DNA of 64,000 nucleotides from Gemmatimonas sp. (lineage in GTDB: Bacteria > Gemmatimonadota > Gemmatimonadetes > Gemmatimonadales > Gemmatimonadaceae), in contig NZ_JAPZSK010000002.1 in NCBI RefSeq assembly GCF_027531815.1, positions 62,001 to 126,000 on the forward strand, given 5' to 3'. The notes beneath the pieces were generated by a model. The model saw nothing but the letters and a program-made list of their open reading frames with translations, was not told where the DNA came from and did no database searches. How positions within the stretch are numbered: the stretch's first letter is position 1; the number at the start of each line of letters is the position of its first letter. Below, one piece after another: positions 45,639 to 56,707 of the stretch. A program made the translations under genes and the position numbers.

Positions 45639-46288
45639 GGCGCCTCCTTCCAGTGTGGCATGGCGAGCAACGCCATGAGCGCGGACGCCAGGTCGTCGCG
45701 CCCCTGTCCGGTCTGCGCACTGAAGGGCACGATCTGATCGGGATCGAGCCCGAGCTGCCGCGCCAGCTCCTGAATGCGCGGGGCCACCTCGGCGCGCCGC
45801 AACTTGTCCACCTTGGTCACGGCGAAGATGGTGGGCACCCCCAGCTCCGCCAGGAAGTCGAGCATGACCATGTCGTCGTCCGTGGGATCGTGGCGCACAT
45901 CGAGCAGTTGCACCACGCCCCACAGCTTCGGGCTGTCGGTCAGGTACCCTTCAATGAGCGGGCGCCATTCGGCCTTGCGTTCCTTGCTGATGCGCGCGTA
46001 GCCGTACCCCGGCAGGTCGGCCAGGACGAACTGCCGGTTCACGTCGAAGAAATGGATCTCGCGGGTGCGCCCCGGCGTGTTGCTCACGCGCGCGAAAGCC
46101 TTGCGCTTCATGAGCTTGTTCAGCAGCGACGACTTGCCCACGTTGGAGCGCCCCACGAAGGCTACTTCGGGATACGAGGGATCCGGGCGCCATCCGTCGC
46201 GCTTCGACATGGGCCCCAGGTATTCGAGGTGCCGGATCACCAGAGGATCGGCCGCTGCTCCCGTGGCGGGCGCCGCGTCCTCGCTCAT
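45635..46288 (-). CDS. engB: Ribosome biogenesis GTPase EngB (YihA/YsxC)
   Basis: 217 residues. GTPase needed for large ribosomal subunit assembly. G1 [18 protein letters not shown]2/G3 [13 protein letters not shown] and [18 protein letters not shown], and G4 TKVDKL are intact. A 25-residue N-terminal extension precedes the fold. Its start overlaps the lon stop and its stop overlaps the lipoprotein start, both as ATGA, giving one coupled unit from clpX onward. Confidence 0.94.
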   Translation of the reverse strand: MSEDAAPATGAAADPLVIRHLEYLGPMSKRDGWRPDPSYPEVAFVGRSNVGKSSLLNKLMKRKAFARVSNTPGRTREIHFFDVNRQFVLADLPGYGYARISKERKAEWRPLIEGYLTDSPKLWGVVQLLDVRHDPTDDDMVMLDFLAELGVPTIFAVTKVDKLRRAEVAPRIQELARQLGLDPDQIVPFSAQTGQGRDDLASALMALLAMPHWKEAP

Positions 46289-48713
46289 GCCACGACCTCG
46301 TCGCCCGTCGCCATGATTACGCGCTCCTCGTGCAGGGCCGGGACCGCCCCCCGCAGGGCGAGGGTGAGCACCTCATCCATGGACTTCACCGGGTGCCAGA
46401 TGACGCCGTTGCGCACGTCCTCCGGCAGCTCCGCCAGATCCTTGTTGTTGCCGGCCGGCACGATCACATGCGCGATGCGGTGCCGGTGCGCCGCCACCCC
46501 CTTCTCCCGCACGCCGCCAATGGGCAGGACCCGCCCGCGCAACGTGATCTCGCCCGTCATGGCGACATCGCCACGCACGGGAATCCCCGTGAGCGCGCTC
46601 GTCAGTGCCGTAGCCAGCGCAATCCCCGCCGACGGGCCGTCCTTGGGTGTGGCACCCGCCGGCAGATGCACGTGGATGTCGCGCGTACGATGGAAATCGG
46701 GGGAGAGTCCCAGCGCTCCCGCTCGCCCGCGCACAAAGCTCAGCGCCGCTGCGGCCGACTCCTTGATGACATCGCCCAGCGTGCCGGTAAGCTGCAGCCG
46801 GCCGCGGCCGGGAACCACGCTCACTTCGATCTCCAGCAGTTCACCCCCCGTGCTCGTGTACGCGAGGCCGCTGGCCACGCCGACCTGATCACGCAGTTCC
46901 AGGTCGTCGTCGCCATGCTGCGGCGTGCCCAGCATCTCCCGAAGCTGCGCGCTGGTGATCTTTACCGTACCACGGCCGTTCCAGTCGCGACGCGCCAGCT
47001 TGCGTGCGAGACGGGCAATACGGCGTTCGAGATCGCGCACCCCGGCTTCGCGGGTGTACTGCCGGATGATCGTCGGCAGCACGTCGTCGGCAAGCGCGAC
47101 CCGCTCGGCCGGGACGCCATTCGCCACCAGCTGCTTGGGCACCAAGAACCGCTTCGCAATCGCCAGCTTCTCCTGCTCGAGGTAGCCGGGCAGGCGAATG
47201 ATCTCCATGCGATCCCGCAGCGCCTCGGGGATGCTGGACAGCGAGTTCGCGGTGGTCACGAAGAGCACCTGCGACAGGTCGTAGTCCACCTCGAGGAAGT
47301 GATCGTTGAACGCGTGGTTCTGTTCCGGATCGAGCACCTCGAGCAGCGCCGCGGCCGGGTCACCCCGCCAGTCGGCGCCCAGCTTGTCGATTTCGTCCAG
47401 CAGGATGACCGGATTCACGCTCTCCGCGCGGCGCATGGCCTGCAGGATACGCCCAGGCATGGACCCGATGTACGTGCGGCGATGGCCGCGGATCTCTGCC
47501 TCGTCGCGCACACCGCCGAGGGCCATGCGTACGAACTTGCGGCCGAGCGCGTGCGCGATGGACCGCCCCAGCGACGTCTTGCCTACGCCGGGCGGCCCGA
47601 CGAGGCAGAGGATGGGCCCGGCGAGTTTCCCGACACGCGCCAAGACGGCGATGTGGTCGAGGATGCGTTCCTTGACTTCGGTGAGACCATGGTGGTCTCC
47701 CTCGAGTGAGGCCTGCGCCTGCGCCAGGTCGGTCGTGTCGACCGTGCGTACTTCCCAGGGAAGCGCCAGGACCCAATCGAGCCACCCGCGCGCCACGGCC
47801 GCATCCGGGCTGGTCGGGGAGCTGCGCTTCAGTCGGCGCAGCTCGCGCTGCGCGCGCGCGGCCACGGCTTCGGGAAGTCCCCGTGCCGCCAGCTGCCGCG
47901 CCAGCTCCTCGAACTCGTCCCCTTCCTCCTGCCCGAGCTCCTTGTGAATGGCGCGGAGCTGCTCCTGGAGGAAGAACTCGCGCTGGTTCTGGAAGAGCGA
48001 TCCGCGGACCTGGTCGTCGATCTTCCGCTCGAGCTTGAGCAGTTCGAGTTCGGCGCCCAGCATCTCCACCAGCTGTCCGGCCAGGTCGGCGAGACTGCCG
48101 GCCCCCAGCAGCGCCTGACGCTGCTCAATGGGAATCTGCAGATGCGCCGCAATACCGTAGGCAATGCGTTCTTCGTCATCGAGACCCTGCAGCAGCCCGA
48201 TCACTTCAGGCGGCAACCGGCGCTGCAGCCCCGTGTACTCCTCAAACAGGGCCAGCGCGTGGCGAATGCGCGCGTGCGTGGTCTCGCCGCCAGTCCGGCT
48301 GGCGCTCCGGCTCTTCTTGAGCGGCATGGCCTCCACGCGCGCCTCGAGCATGGTGCCGGCCTTGAGCCCCTTGGTGCGGGTCATGGCCTTGACCGAGCTG
48401 TAGCGCGTCACCTTGACCCGTTCGAACCCATCGACCAGGATGCGGGTGGTGCCGTTGGCCACGCGGGAGGCCTGCTGCACGCGTGCGCGCACGCCAATGC
48501 GATACAGGTCGCTGCCCGCGGGCACGTTCACGTCGGCGTTGCGCTGGGTAACCAGCAGGAGTTCCCGATTCCCCTCGAGCGCCGCGGTCACGGCCGCGAG
48601 CGAGGCGTCGCGCCCGATCAGGAGGGGCATGGCCACGTGGGGGAACAACACCACGTCGCGAAGCGGAAGGACCGGCAGCTTGGGGCCGCCGGTCCTCGAA
48701 GTGCGTTGCGTGC

Positions 48714-48717
<4 letters not shown>
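46285..48717 (-). CDS. lon: ATP-dependent protease Lon, apparent CTG start
   Basis: About 810 residues. N-terminal substrate domain begins [23 protein letters not shown] motifs: [19 protein letters not shown] and [10 protein letters not shown]. Protease dyad: Ser696 in [13 protein letters not shown] and Lys739 in GVREKG, the usual 43-residue spacing. In this frame there is no ATG, GTG or TTG between the conserved LPVLPLRD block and some 39 codons back inside clpX. The CTG at 48715-48717 overlaps the clpX TGA (CTGA) and has AAGGA just upstream. I take it as the start. Degrades misfolded and regulatory proteins. Confidence 0.9.
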
Positions 48718-49976
<1,259 letters not shown>

Positions 49977-50066
49977 AACGATCCGGTACGGTGGGCAAGT
50001 CGGGGACGAAATCCCCGCCCGGCAGAGAAAAACAGTGCGCGGCGGCCAGCGCCGCACAACTGAGAG

Positions 50067-50095
50067 AGTTAACCCCCTGAGACAGGCAGGGTCAA
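50067..50095 (-). promoter_or_regulatory. Candidate clpX promoter
   Basis: Minus strand: TTGACC (50090-50095), 17 bases, TTAACT (50067-50072). A start near 50060 gives an 84-base leader that contains a GTGCGGCGCTGG…CGCGCAC stem. The 262-base gap between clpX and the divergent membrane-protein gene shows no other gene. Confidence 0.4.
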
Positions 50096-50239
50096 GCGAA
50101 ACGCCGTGGTGGGAAGTGTCGGCACCCTCCCGCGAAATCCCAACCGGCGCCAACTTCCAGCAGAATCCGCCGGACAGCAGGCGGCTGGACCGCTTCCCCC
50201 GCTGATACCCCCGTTCCCGTCACAGGTACCCACGCGCCC

Positions 50240-50998
50240 ATGTGGCCCTTCGAAGGCTTCCTGTTCGTTCACATCGCCTGCGGGGCGGTGGGGCTGGTCC
50301 TGTTCTGGATCCCCACACTCGGGCGCAAGGGAAGCCAGACCCACCGGAAGGTGGGGCACTGGTACGCCCGTCTGATGCTGGTCACGGCCAGCATGGCGAT
50401 CGGCATGTCCATCACCACCCTGCTCGATCCGCTCACCACGCACCCCAAGCAGGTCGCGCTCGCCTGGCCGCAGTCCCGTATCGAGGGGATCTTCGGCTGG
50501 ATGATGCTGTACCTCGCCATCCTCACCATCCAGCTCGTCTGGCACGGCGTGGCGACGATTCGCAACAAGAAGGATCACCCGGCCAACCGGCACCCGCTGA
50601 ATGTGGCGCTCAACGTGCTCACGATCGTGGCGGCACTCTACTGCGCCTATCGCGGATGGCTCATCGACGAAGGACTCATGGAGGCGTTCGCCATCGTGGG
50701 GGTGGCCTCGGGGCTCACGAACCTCTGGTTCATCTACAGCGCCGCGCCCAGCCGGATCCTGTACCAGCTGGAGCACGTAAAGGCCATCGTGGGGTCGGGA
50801 ATCTCCGTGTACACGGCGTTCATGGCCTTCGGCTTCGTGCGCCTCAATCCCGGTCACGCACTCAATCCCAAAATGTGGGCCATTCCGCTGGCCGTGGGGC
50901 TGGTCATCATCATCTACCATCAGGCGCGCATCCGGCTGGCCTTCTACCGCACGCGACGGGGCCCAGGGGCATCACAGCCTGCCGGAGCGGAGGCGTGA
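50240..50998 (+). CDS. DUF2306-like multi-pass membrane protein
   Basis: 252 residues with six or seven hydrophobic helices. The start FLFVHIACGAVGLVLFWIP then KGSQTHRKVGHWYARLMLVT follows the pattern of DUF2306-like membrane proteins (helix 1 His and the KG…H…G…Y block), whose function is unknown. Co-transcribed with the cytochrome P450: the stop overlaps its GTG start as GTGA. It could provide electrons or membrane context for the P450, but that is speculation. Confidence 0.7.
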   Translation: MWPFEGFLFVHIACGAVGLVLFWIPTLGRKGSQTHRKVGHWYARLMLVTASMAIGMSITTLLDPLTTHPKQVALAWPQSRIEGIFGWMMLYLAILTIQLVWHGVATIRNKKDHPANRHPLNVALNVLTIVAALYCAYRGWLIDEGLMEAFAIVGVASGLTNLWFIYSAAPSRILYQLEHVKAIVGSGISVYTAFMAFGFVRLNPGHALNPKMWAIPLAVGLVIIIYHQARIRLAFYRTRRGPGASQPAGAEA

Positions 50999-52380
50999 CG
51001 GGCACCGCCACGCTCTGGCGTCCCCCCGCCCCAACCCCCCGGCCACCGGTCCCGTCGCTGCTGCGCCTCCTCTGGCGCCGCGAGAAGGACCTGCTGAGCC
51101 TCCTCCCCGACCTCGCCTATCGCGAGATGATCACGCCGCTCGGCTACACGCGGCGGGGGATTCTGCTCGTCAACGACCCGGTCTGGGTGTCGCGCATCCT
51201 CACCGATCACGACACCTTCCCCAAGAACGACCTGTTCGTGGAAGCGCTCGAGGATCTGGTGGGCAACTCCATGTTCGTCACGAGCGGCGACACCTGGCGC
51301 CGACAGCGCAAAATGGTGGATCCGGCGTTCTCGCACATGCGGATCAACCGGGCCTTCGAGTTCATGGCGGCCGCCGTGGACGATTACGAGCAGCGCCTCA
51401 CGGCGCAGGCCCGCAGTGGGGAGACCTTCTCCCTCGACGCGGCCATGAGCCACCTCACCGCCGACGTCATCACGCGCACGATCTTCTCCGTCCCGCTGGA
51501 AGGGCAGACCTCACACGACGTGTTCGAGGACTTCATGCGCTTCGAACGACAGGTGGGGAGCATCGACATCAAGCGCCTGCTCTGGGACAAGCCGTGGTCG
51601 CCGGTCACGCAGCCCGAACCGGTGCGGCAGGCATGCGCCCGCATTCGCATGCACCTGGGGACCATGCTGGATGCGCGTCTGCAGCACCCCGAGTACGACG
51701 ACATTGCCGGGGCCATTCTGGAGGCGCGCGACAGCGACACCGGCGCCCCGTTCACGCGCGAAGAGCTCATCGACCAGCTCGGCGTGTTCTTTCTCGCCGG
51801 CCACGAAACCACAGCCAGTTCGCTCACCTGGGCGTTCTTCATCCTGTCCCAGCGCCCCGACGTGGTCGCGCGCATTCGTGACGAGGTGCACGCCGTGGCG
51901 GGCGACGGCCCGGTGCTGCTCGAGCACACGAAGCGATTGCCCTACGTGCGCAACTTCTTCCGCGAGGTGCTGCGACTCTATCCGCCCATCACCTTCCTGC
52001 CGCGCGTGGCGGGCAAGGACACGGAGATTGCGGGGCGACGGGTGCCGCGGGGAACCATGCTCATGATTGCGCCCTGGTCGATTCACCGCCACGTGACGCT
52101 GTGGAAGGATCCGGCGCTGTTCGATCCCGACCGGTTTCTCCCCGAGCGCGAGGCCGAGCAGGTGCCCGGCAGCTACCTGCCATTCGGCGCCGGACCGCGC
52201 ATCTGCGTGGGGGCGGCGTTCGCCACCATCGAGACGGCGCTCATCATTGCGCGGCTGGTGCGGCGCTTCGATTTCGAGGCGCTGCAGCCGGAGACGGTGC
52301 GGCCCTACGCGCGGCTCACCACGCGGCCGGCGGTGGAGATCATGATGCGGGTGCGTTCGCAGGCCCTGGAGACGCGCTGA
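50995..52380 (+). CDS. Cytochrome P450
   Basis: 461 residues from the GTG at 50995. Class-defining motifs: AGHETT (268-273, oxygen activation), ExxR at Glu324-Arg327, and the heme loop FGAGPRICVG (397-406) with Cys404. No N-terminal membrane helix, so probably soluble and dependent on a separate ferredoxin and reductase; none is encoded nearby. The substrate is unknown. The fold resembles CYP102/fatty-acid or carotenoid-type bacterial P450s only in general. It is convergent with clpP across an inverted repeat. Confidence 0.9.
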   Translation: MTGTATLWRPPAPTPRPPVPSLLRLLWRREKDLLSLLPDLAYREMITPLGYTRRGILLVNDPVWVSRILTDHDTFPKNDLFVEALEDLVGNSMFVTSGDTWRRQRKMVDPAFSHMRINRAFEFMAAAVDDYEQRLTAQARSGETFSLDAAMSHLTADVITRTIFSVPLEGQTSHDVFEDFMRFERQVGSIDIKRLLWDKPWSPVTQPEPVRQACARIRMHLGTMLDARLQHPEYDDIAGAILEARDSDTGAPFTREELIDQLGVFFLAGHETTASSLTWAFFILSQRPDVVARIRDEVHAVAGDGPVLLEHTKRLPYVRNFFREVLRLYPPITFLPRVAGKDTEIAGRRVPRGTMLMIAPWSIHRHVTLWKDPALFDPDRFLPEREAEQVPGSYLPFGAGPRICVGAAFATIETALIIARLVRRFDFEALQPETVRPYARLTTRPAVEIMMRVRSQALETR

Positions 52381-52525
52381 CACGGAGCTCGCCGAGGTCG
52401 GTAAGGGCACGGAGAAGCGCGAAACCCATGGGAAGGCAAAAAGAGGAAGGGCCGGTTGCTGGCCCTTCCTCTTCCTGTTCGTTGGCAGTGCTCCGTGACC
52501 TCACCAGCCTCCGCGAGCTCCGTGT
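52381..52525 (+). repeat. Inverted repeat with terminator between P450 and clpP (element F)
   Basis: Outer arms 52380-52417 and 52488-52525 pair at 31 of 38 positions. The centre has GAGGAAGGGCC (52443-52453) paired with GGCCCTTCCTC (52461-52471) around a seven-base loop, preceded by AAAAA and followed by TTCCTGTT, so it can stop transcription from either side. The right arm matches that of element E at 21816-21863. Confidence 0.8.
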
Positions 52526-52558
52526 GAACGCGTTCCCAAGGAGCCGGAGGCGCCCACC

Positions 52559-53182
52559 TCACTTGGCGGCGACAAGCTCCGCCTGGTGCTGAATGACGTT
52601 GTCCACCAGACCATACACGCGAGCGTCTTCGGCGCTCATGAAGCGATCGCGGTCGGTGTCGCGCTCGATCTGCTCGATCGGGCGGCCGGAGTGCTTGGCC
52701 ATGAGTTCGTTCATCTTGCTGCGGAGATAGAGGATCTCCTTGGCCTGGATTTCGATGTCCGAGGCCGAGCCGCCGCCGCCGTTCTGTGACGGCTGGTGGA
52801 TCATGATGCGGCTGTGCGGCAGCGCGCTGCGGTGGCCGGCCGCGCCGGCGCAGAGCAGGAACGCGCCCATCGAGGCGGCCATGCCCATGCACGTGGTGTG
52901 CACCGGCGCCTTGATGAACTGCATGGTGTCGTACATCGCCAAGCCGGCGGAAACGGACCCGCCCGGCGAGTTGATGTACAGGTGGATGGGCTTCTCGGGG
53001 TTGTCGGCCTCGAGAAAGAGCATCTGCGCGATGATGATGTTCGCGACGTCGTCGTTGATCGGCGACCCCAGGAACACGATGCGGTCCATCAACAGGCGCG
53101 AGAAGATGTCATACGTGCGCTCGCCACGGCTCGAGCGCTCGATGATGTACGGCATGTAGATCGATGCCATCACGTTCTCCAT
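52559..53182 (-). CDS. clpP: ATP-dependent Clp protease proteolytic subunit
   Basis: 207 residues. Serine protease ring with the catalytic triad visible: Ser in [11 protein letters not shown], His in RIMIHQPSQ, Asp in RDTDRDRFM. The N-terminal loop ([20 protein letters not shown]) is standard. An alternative start is the ATG at 53170. It lies 23 bases after tig and is normally followed by clpX, but here two genes on the other strand separate them. Confidence 0.96.
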   Translation of the reverse strand: MENVMASIYMPYIIERSSRGERTYDIFSRLLMDRIVFLGSPINDDVANIIIAQMLFLEADNPEKPIHLYINSPGGSVSAGLAMYDTMQFIKAPVHTTCMGMAASMGAFLLCAGAAGHRSALPHSRIMIHQPSQNGGGGSASDIEIQAKEILYLRSKMNELMAKHSGRPIEQIERDTDRDRFMSAEDARVYGLVDNVIQHQAELVAAK

Positions 53183-53205
53183 TCAGGTGACTACAAGACG
53201 GCGGC

Positions 53206-54450
53206 TCACGCCGTCGTCACGGGATTCTTCTCGAGCAGCCAGGTGAACACCTTCTCCTCGGTGATCTCGCGCTCGATCTCCTGCAGGCGCCCCTGCTTCT
53301 GGAGCTGCGCGTACACCTGACCGGGATCGGCGTTCCGCGCCTTCGCCAACTCTTCCACGCGCGCGTCGACCTCGGAGGCGCTGGCGGCGATCGACTCACG
53401 CTCGGCGATCGTATCCACGATCAGGTCGCGACGCACCTGATTCTCCGCCATCGGATAGAACTCCTTGGCGAACGTCTGCTTCTGCGCGTCGGGGACCCCG
53501 TACATCTGCATGTACCCCTCGACGAGCTGCATGACCCACGCCTTGGGCACATCGAACGGGTTGGTGTCCACGATCTGCCGGATGAGCTGCCCACGCACGT
53601 CGGCCTCGGCCTCGCGGCGCGCATGCTCGCCCATGTCGGTCCGCACCGTCGAACGCAGCGCGTCGACGGTGTCGAAGTCTCCGACCTCGCGGGCGAACGC
53701 ATCGTCGAGTGCCGGCAGCGCCTTGCGCTTGACGTCCTTGACCACCACGCGCACGACCTTGGAGACGCCGCGCTGCGTCTCATCCGGGAAGTCGTCGGGC
53801 CAGCGCACCGACTTCTCTGCCGTGGCGCCCGGCGCGGTTTCCATGATGAGCTCCTCGATGCCGGCGATCGCCTGACCGCCCCCCAGCACGAGCCGGTACT
53901 CCTTCCCCTCGGGCAGCGATCCGTCGGCCTCGGCGGTGGAGAGCAGGACGGTGACCATGTCCCCATCGGCCGCCTTATCCTCCACCGGCGACCACTCCGC
54001 CTTCTGTTCACGCAAGCGCTCGATCTGCTCTTCGACGAGTTCGTCGCTCACGGCTGATTCGGTCCGCGTGAGCGTGTACCCCTCGAGCTTCTCCAGCGTC
54101 AGTTCCGGGCGCACTTCGCAGTGCAGCTCGAACTCCAGCGGCTGTCCCGGAACGGCCTTGAGATCGTGCACATGCGGTTGGGCCGCCAGCTTCAAGCCCT
54201 CTCGCTCAATGGCCTCGCGGAACGCCTCGTTGATCACGAGTTCGATGGCTTCCTGGCGCACCGCCTCGGGGAACTTCTTGCGCACCATGGACGGCGGAGC
54301 CTTGCCCGGGCGGAAGCCCGGAAGGCGGACCTGCGTCGCGTACTTGCGCGCCGCCTGGTCCTCATAGGAGGCCACGGTATCGGCCGGCACCGTGATCTGC
54401 AGGCGCCGGGAGACGCCAGCGGTCTCGGTCGGAGTGATGGTGATGTTCAT
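53206..54450 (-). CDS. tig: Trigger factor (ribosome-associated chaperone and prolyl isomerase)
   Basis: 414 residues. The ribosome-binding N-domain has the signature LPGFRPGKAPPSMVRKKF. The middle FKBP-type domain contains KEYRLVLGGGQAIAGIEELI but is short. The C-terminal arms end in QLQKQGRLQEIEREITEEKV. Helps nascent proteins fold as they leave the ribosome. It heads tig-clpP. A TAGATT hexamer seven bases before the ATG suggests a nearly leaderless mRNA. Confidence 0.94.
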   Translation of the reverse strand: MNITITPTETAGVSRRLQITVPADTVASYEDQAARKYATQVRLPGFRPGKAPPSMVRKKFPEAVRQEAIELVINEAFREAIEREGLKLAAQPHVHDLKAVPGQPLEFELHCEVRPELTLEKLEGYTLTRTESAVSDELVEEQIERLREQKAEWSPVEDKAADGDMVTVLLSTAEADGSLPEGKEYRLVLGGGQAIAGIEELIMETAPGATAEKSVRWPDDFPDETQRGVSKVVRVVVKDVKRKALPALDDAFAREVGDFDTVDALRSTVRTDMGEHARREAEADVRGQLIRQIVDTNPFDVPKAWVMQLVEGYMQMYGVPDAQKQTFAKEFYPMAENQVRRDLIVDTIAERESIAASASEVDARVEELAKARNADPGQVYAQLQKQGRLQEIEREITEEKVFTWLLEKNPVTTA

Positions 54451-54457
54451 CCTGGAA

Positions 54458-54463
54458 AATCTA
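54458..54463 (-). promoter_or_regulatory. TAGATT -10-like hexamer for tig
   Basis: Minus strand: TAGATT, seven bases (TTCCAGG), then ATG at 54450. CAGG is a weak, badly placed ribosome-binding site. Confidence 0.35.
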
Positions 54464-54497
54464 GCTTGGGATTCGGGGAGACTGGAGGGGGAGACCC

Positions 54498-54698
54498 GAG
54501 AATTGAGCCGGAGAGTTGAGACGCACAGGGCGAGAATTGAGCCCGGATCGCAGTGAGGTGGAGGGTTCTAGCGGTGAGAGTTGAGGACCGACGCTCAGTG
54601 CTCACCGCTCACCCGCGCAACTCTCACCGCGATCCGGGCTCATGTCTCCGCCTCAGCCTCTCAACTCCGCCAGCTGGCCCTGACGTCTCAGTGCTCAG
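54498..54698 (+). repeat. Nested inverted repeats between crtI and tig (element G)
   Basis: Repeated GAGAATTGAG/GAGAGTTGAG words fill the left side; their complements (CTCTCAACTC, CAACTCTCACC) fill the right. Perfect pairs: GAGCCCGGATCGC (54539-54551) with GCGATCCGGGCTC (54629-54641), and GCGGTGAGAGTTG (54571-54583) with CAACTCTCACCGC (54618-54630); the two right arms overlap by two bases, so both pairs cannot form fully at once. It lies directly after the crtI stop and before tig. Confidence 0.75.
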
Positions 54699-54708
54699 GC
54701 GGGTGGGG

Positions 54709-56223
54709 TCAGACCGGCGCCAGCGTCGGCGCCGGCTCTTTCGCTCCCTTGCGCGCCGGGGCGCCCCCGATCAACTCCGCCACGATCTTGCCCGAGGCGA
54801 TGACCCCGGGGAGGCCGGCACCCGGGTGCGTGCCCGCGCCACAGAAGTACAGGTTGGGGATGTCCTTGCTCTGGTTGTGCGGCCGCATGTACGCCGACTG
54901 TGTCAGCACCGGCTGCGGACCGAAGGCACTCCCCAGGTAGCTGTTGAGCGTGTTCTCGAAGTACCGCGGATCGATGCGCCGTTCGGTGACAATGTGCTGC
55001 TGCAGGTCGGGGAGATACCGATCCTCAAGATACTGCATGATCTTGTCGCGATAGCGCTGCCCGACCGCTTCCCAGTCGGTGCCGCTGCCCAGATGCGGCA
55101 CCGGCGAGAGCACGTACCAGCAGTCGTGCCCCGGCGGCGCAAGCGAGGGATCGGTGGCGGTGGGGCGGTGCAGGTACAGCGAGAAGTCGTCGGACAGGAT
55201 CTTGCGCTCGAAAATGTCCTCGAGCAGCGCCTTGTAGCGCGGACCCATGATGATCTCGTGGTGCGCCGTGCCGGGGTACTGCTTGTTGGTGCCGAAGTAG
55301 ATCACGAACAGCGACATGGAGTGCTGCAGCTTCTCCACCTTGCGATTCGGCACACTGGGGCGCTTCTCGGGCGCGATGAGCGTGCGATAGGCCTGCACCA
55401 GATCGCCGTTGCACACCACGGCGTCCGCGCGCAGCTGCTGCCCGTTCTTGAGGCGCACACCCGTGGTGCGGCGGTTGTCGCCCACGAGGATTTCATCCAC
55501 CTCGCTGTTGAGCCGCAGCTCGCCGCCCAGGTCTTCGAAGGCCTGGATGAGCGCGCGCACGAGTGCGCCCGTGCCGCCCATGGCGAAGAGCACCCCCCAC
55601 TGCTGCTCGAGCTTGTGGATGAGCGCATACACGCTCGATGAGCGATACGGATTGCCACCCACGAGCAGCGGGTGGAACGAGAAGACCTGCCGCAGCCGCT
55701 CGTCCTTGATGTACTTCTCGGCGAATCCGGCCACGGAGCGGTCGGCGCGCGTACGCACGAGATCGGGGATTGCCGACACCATGGAGCCGATGGTGAGGAA
55801 CGGCTTGTCAATGAGCGGCATGCCGACGTTGAAAATCTCCCACGACTTTTCGCGGAAGCGGCGGTAGCCCTCCACGTCGCTGGGCGAAAAGGCCTCGACC
55901 TGACGGAAGATGTCGTCCTTGCTGCCGTTGTAGTGGAAGACGCTGCCGTCCTCGAACCGGATGTTGTAGAACGGATCGAGCAGGACGAGCTTGATATAGT
56001 CTTCGGTCCTGCGGCCGGTCAGGGCGAACAGCTCGTCGAGCACCCACGGTGCCGTGACGATGGTCGGGCCCCCATCGAACGTGAACCCGTCCTGCTCGAA
56101 CACGTATGCGCGGCCACCCGGTTTGTCGAGCTTCTCGACGATGGTGACCTCGTGTCCCTGGGCCTGCAGACGGATTGCGGCGGCGATGCCGCCGAAGCCA
56201 CTGCCAATGACGACGATGCGCAT
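54709..56223 (-). CDS. crtI: CrtI-type phytoene/carotenoid desaturase
   Basis: 504 residues. The N-terminal FAD-binding motif is VVIGSGFGGIAAAIRLQAQG followed by EKLDKPGGRAYVFE; the C-terminal block is NLYFCGAGTHPGAGLPGVIA, characteristic of bacterial CrtI. It inserts conjugated double bases bonds into phytoene (to lycopene or neurosporene) at the membrane. A CrtD-type role (3,4-desaturation) is possible because this family is hard to split by eye. The adjacent crtB and cruF support carotenoid synthesis. Confidence 0.9.
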   Translation of the reverse strand: MRIVVIGSGFGGIAAAIRLQAQGHEVTIVEKLDKPGGRAYVFEQDGFTFDGGPTIVTAPWVLDELFALTGRRTEDYIKLVLLDPFYNIRFEDGSVFHYNGSKDDIFRQVEAFSPSDVEGYRRFREKSWEIFNVGMPLIDKPFLTIGSMVSAIPDLVRTRADRSVAGFAEKYIKDERLRQVFSFHPLLVGGNPYRSSSVYALIHKLEQQWGVLFAMGGTGALVRALIQAFEDLGGELRLNSEVDEILVGDNRRTTGVRLKNGQQLRADAVVCNGDLVQAYRTLIAPEKRPSVPNRKVEKLQHSMSLFVIYFGTNKQYPGTAHHEIIMGPRYKALLEDIFERKILSDDFSLYLHRPTATDPSLAPPGHDCWYVLSPVPHLGSGTDWEAVGQRYRDKIMQYLEDRYLPDLQQHIVTERRIDPRYFENTLNSYLGSAFGPQPVLTQSAYMRPHNQSKDIPNLYFCGAGTHPGAGLPGVIASGKIVAELIGGAPARKGAKEPAPTLAPV

Positions 56224-56264
56224 GGATCGGAAAGCTGGAGGATCGGGACGCCGCTGATGCGTGT

Positions 56265-56555
56265 TCAGCGACGCAGCAGGACGGCAATGTGCCAGAGGTG
56301 AATGACCATGGCCGACAGCATGGCAATGGCGAACCCCTCGGGCGACGGGTCAGGACGCCGGTGGAAGATCATGGCTGCAACGAGCGAACCCCCCGCTCCG
56401 AGAAACGACACGATCCGGGCAACATTGGGCTTCCCCAATGCGGAGTCGGGCGTGCGCCGCTGCCAGATCACCAACACCAGCGCCTCGAACACGATGAGAA
56501 CGAGGATGCCGATCGGCAGGGCATCAGAGTCGAAAATGGGAACGAGGCGATCCAT
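56265..56555 (-). CDS. Small membrane protein between crtI and cruF
   Basis: 96 residues with three hydrophobic helices (LPIGILVLIVFEALVLVIW, IVSFLGAGGSLVAAMIF, GFAIAMLSAMVIHLWHIAVL). Not recognised. It lies after the cruF terminator and 41 bases before crtI on the same strand, so it probably shares the crtI transcript. A TAGCCT hexamer lies 13 bases before its ATG. A role in carotenoid or envelope biology is guesswork from position. Confidence 0.55.
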   Translation of the reverse strand: MDRLVPIFDSDALPIGILVLIVFEALVLVIWQRRTPDSALGKPNVARIVSFLGAGGSLVAAMIFHRRPDPSPEGFAIAMLSAMVIHLWHIAVLLRR

Positions 56556-56650
56556 GTCGCAGTCGAGTAGGCTAACGCGGCAGCGGCGCGCGGTGTGCCC
56601 GGGAAACCCCTATGGCTGCGGCCGCCTTGCGTCAAATGTAGGGGAAAAGG

Positions 56651-56679
56651 AAACGGCCGGGCGGGTGGCCCGGCCGTTT
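56651..56679 (-). terminator. Intrinsic terminator after cruF
   Basis: AAACGGCCGGGC (56651-56662) and GCCCGGCCGTTT (56668-56679) pair perfectly over 12 bp with a five-base loop. On the minus strand the stem is followed by CCTTTTCCCC. It lies 29 bases after the cruF stop codon. Confidence 0.8.
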
Positions 56680-56707
56680 CGCCCTTCGGGAGTGTGGGGA
56701 GCCTCGG

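Noticed and set aside
50240-52380. Mobile element carrying the P450 pair
   Set aside because: No transposase, integrase, tRNA or target duplication is visible; the flanking inverted repeat belongs to the gene-end repeat family.
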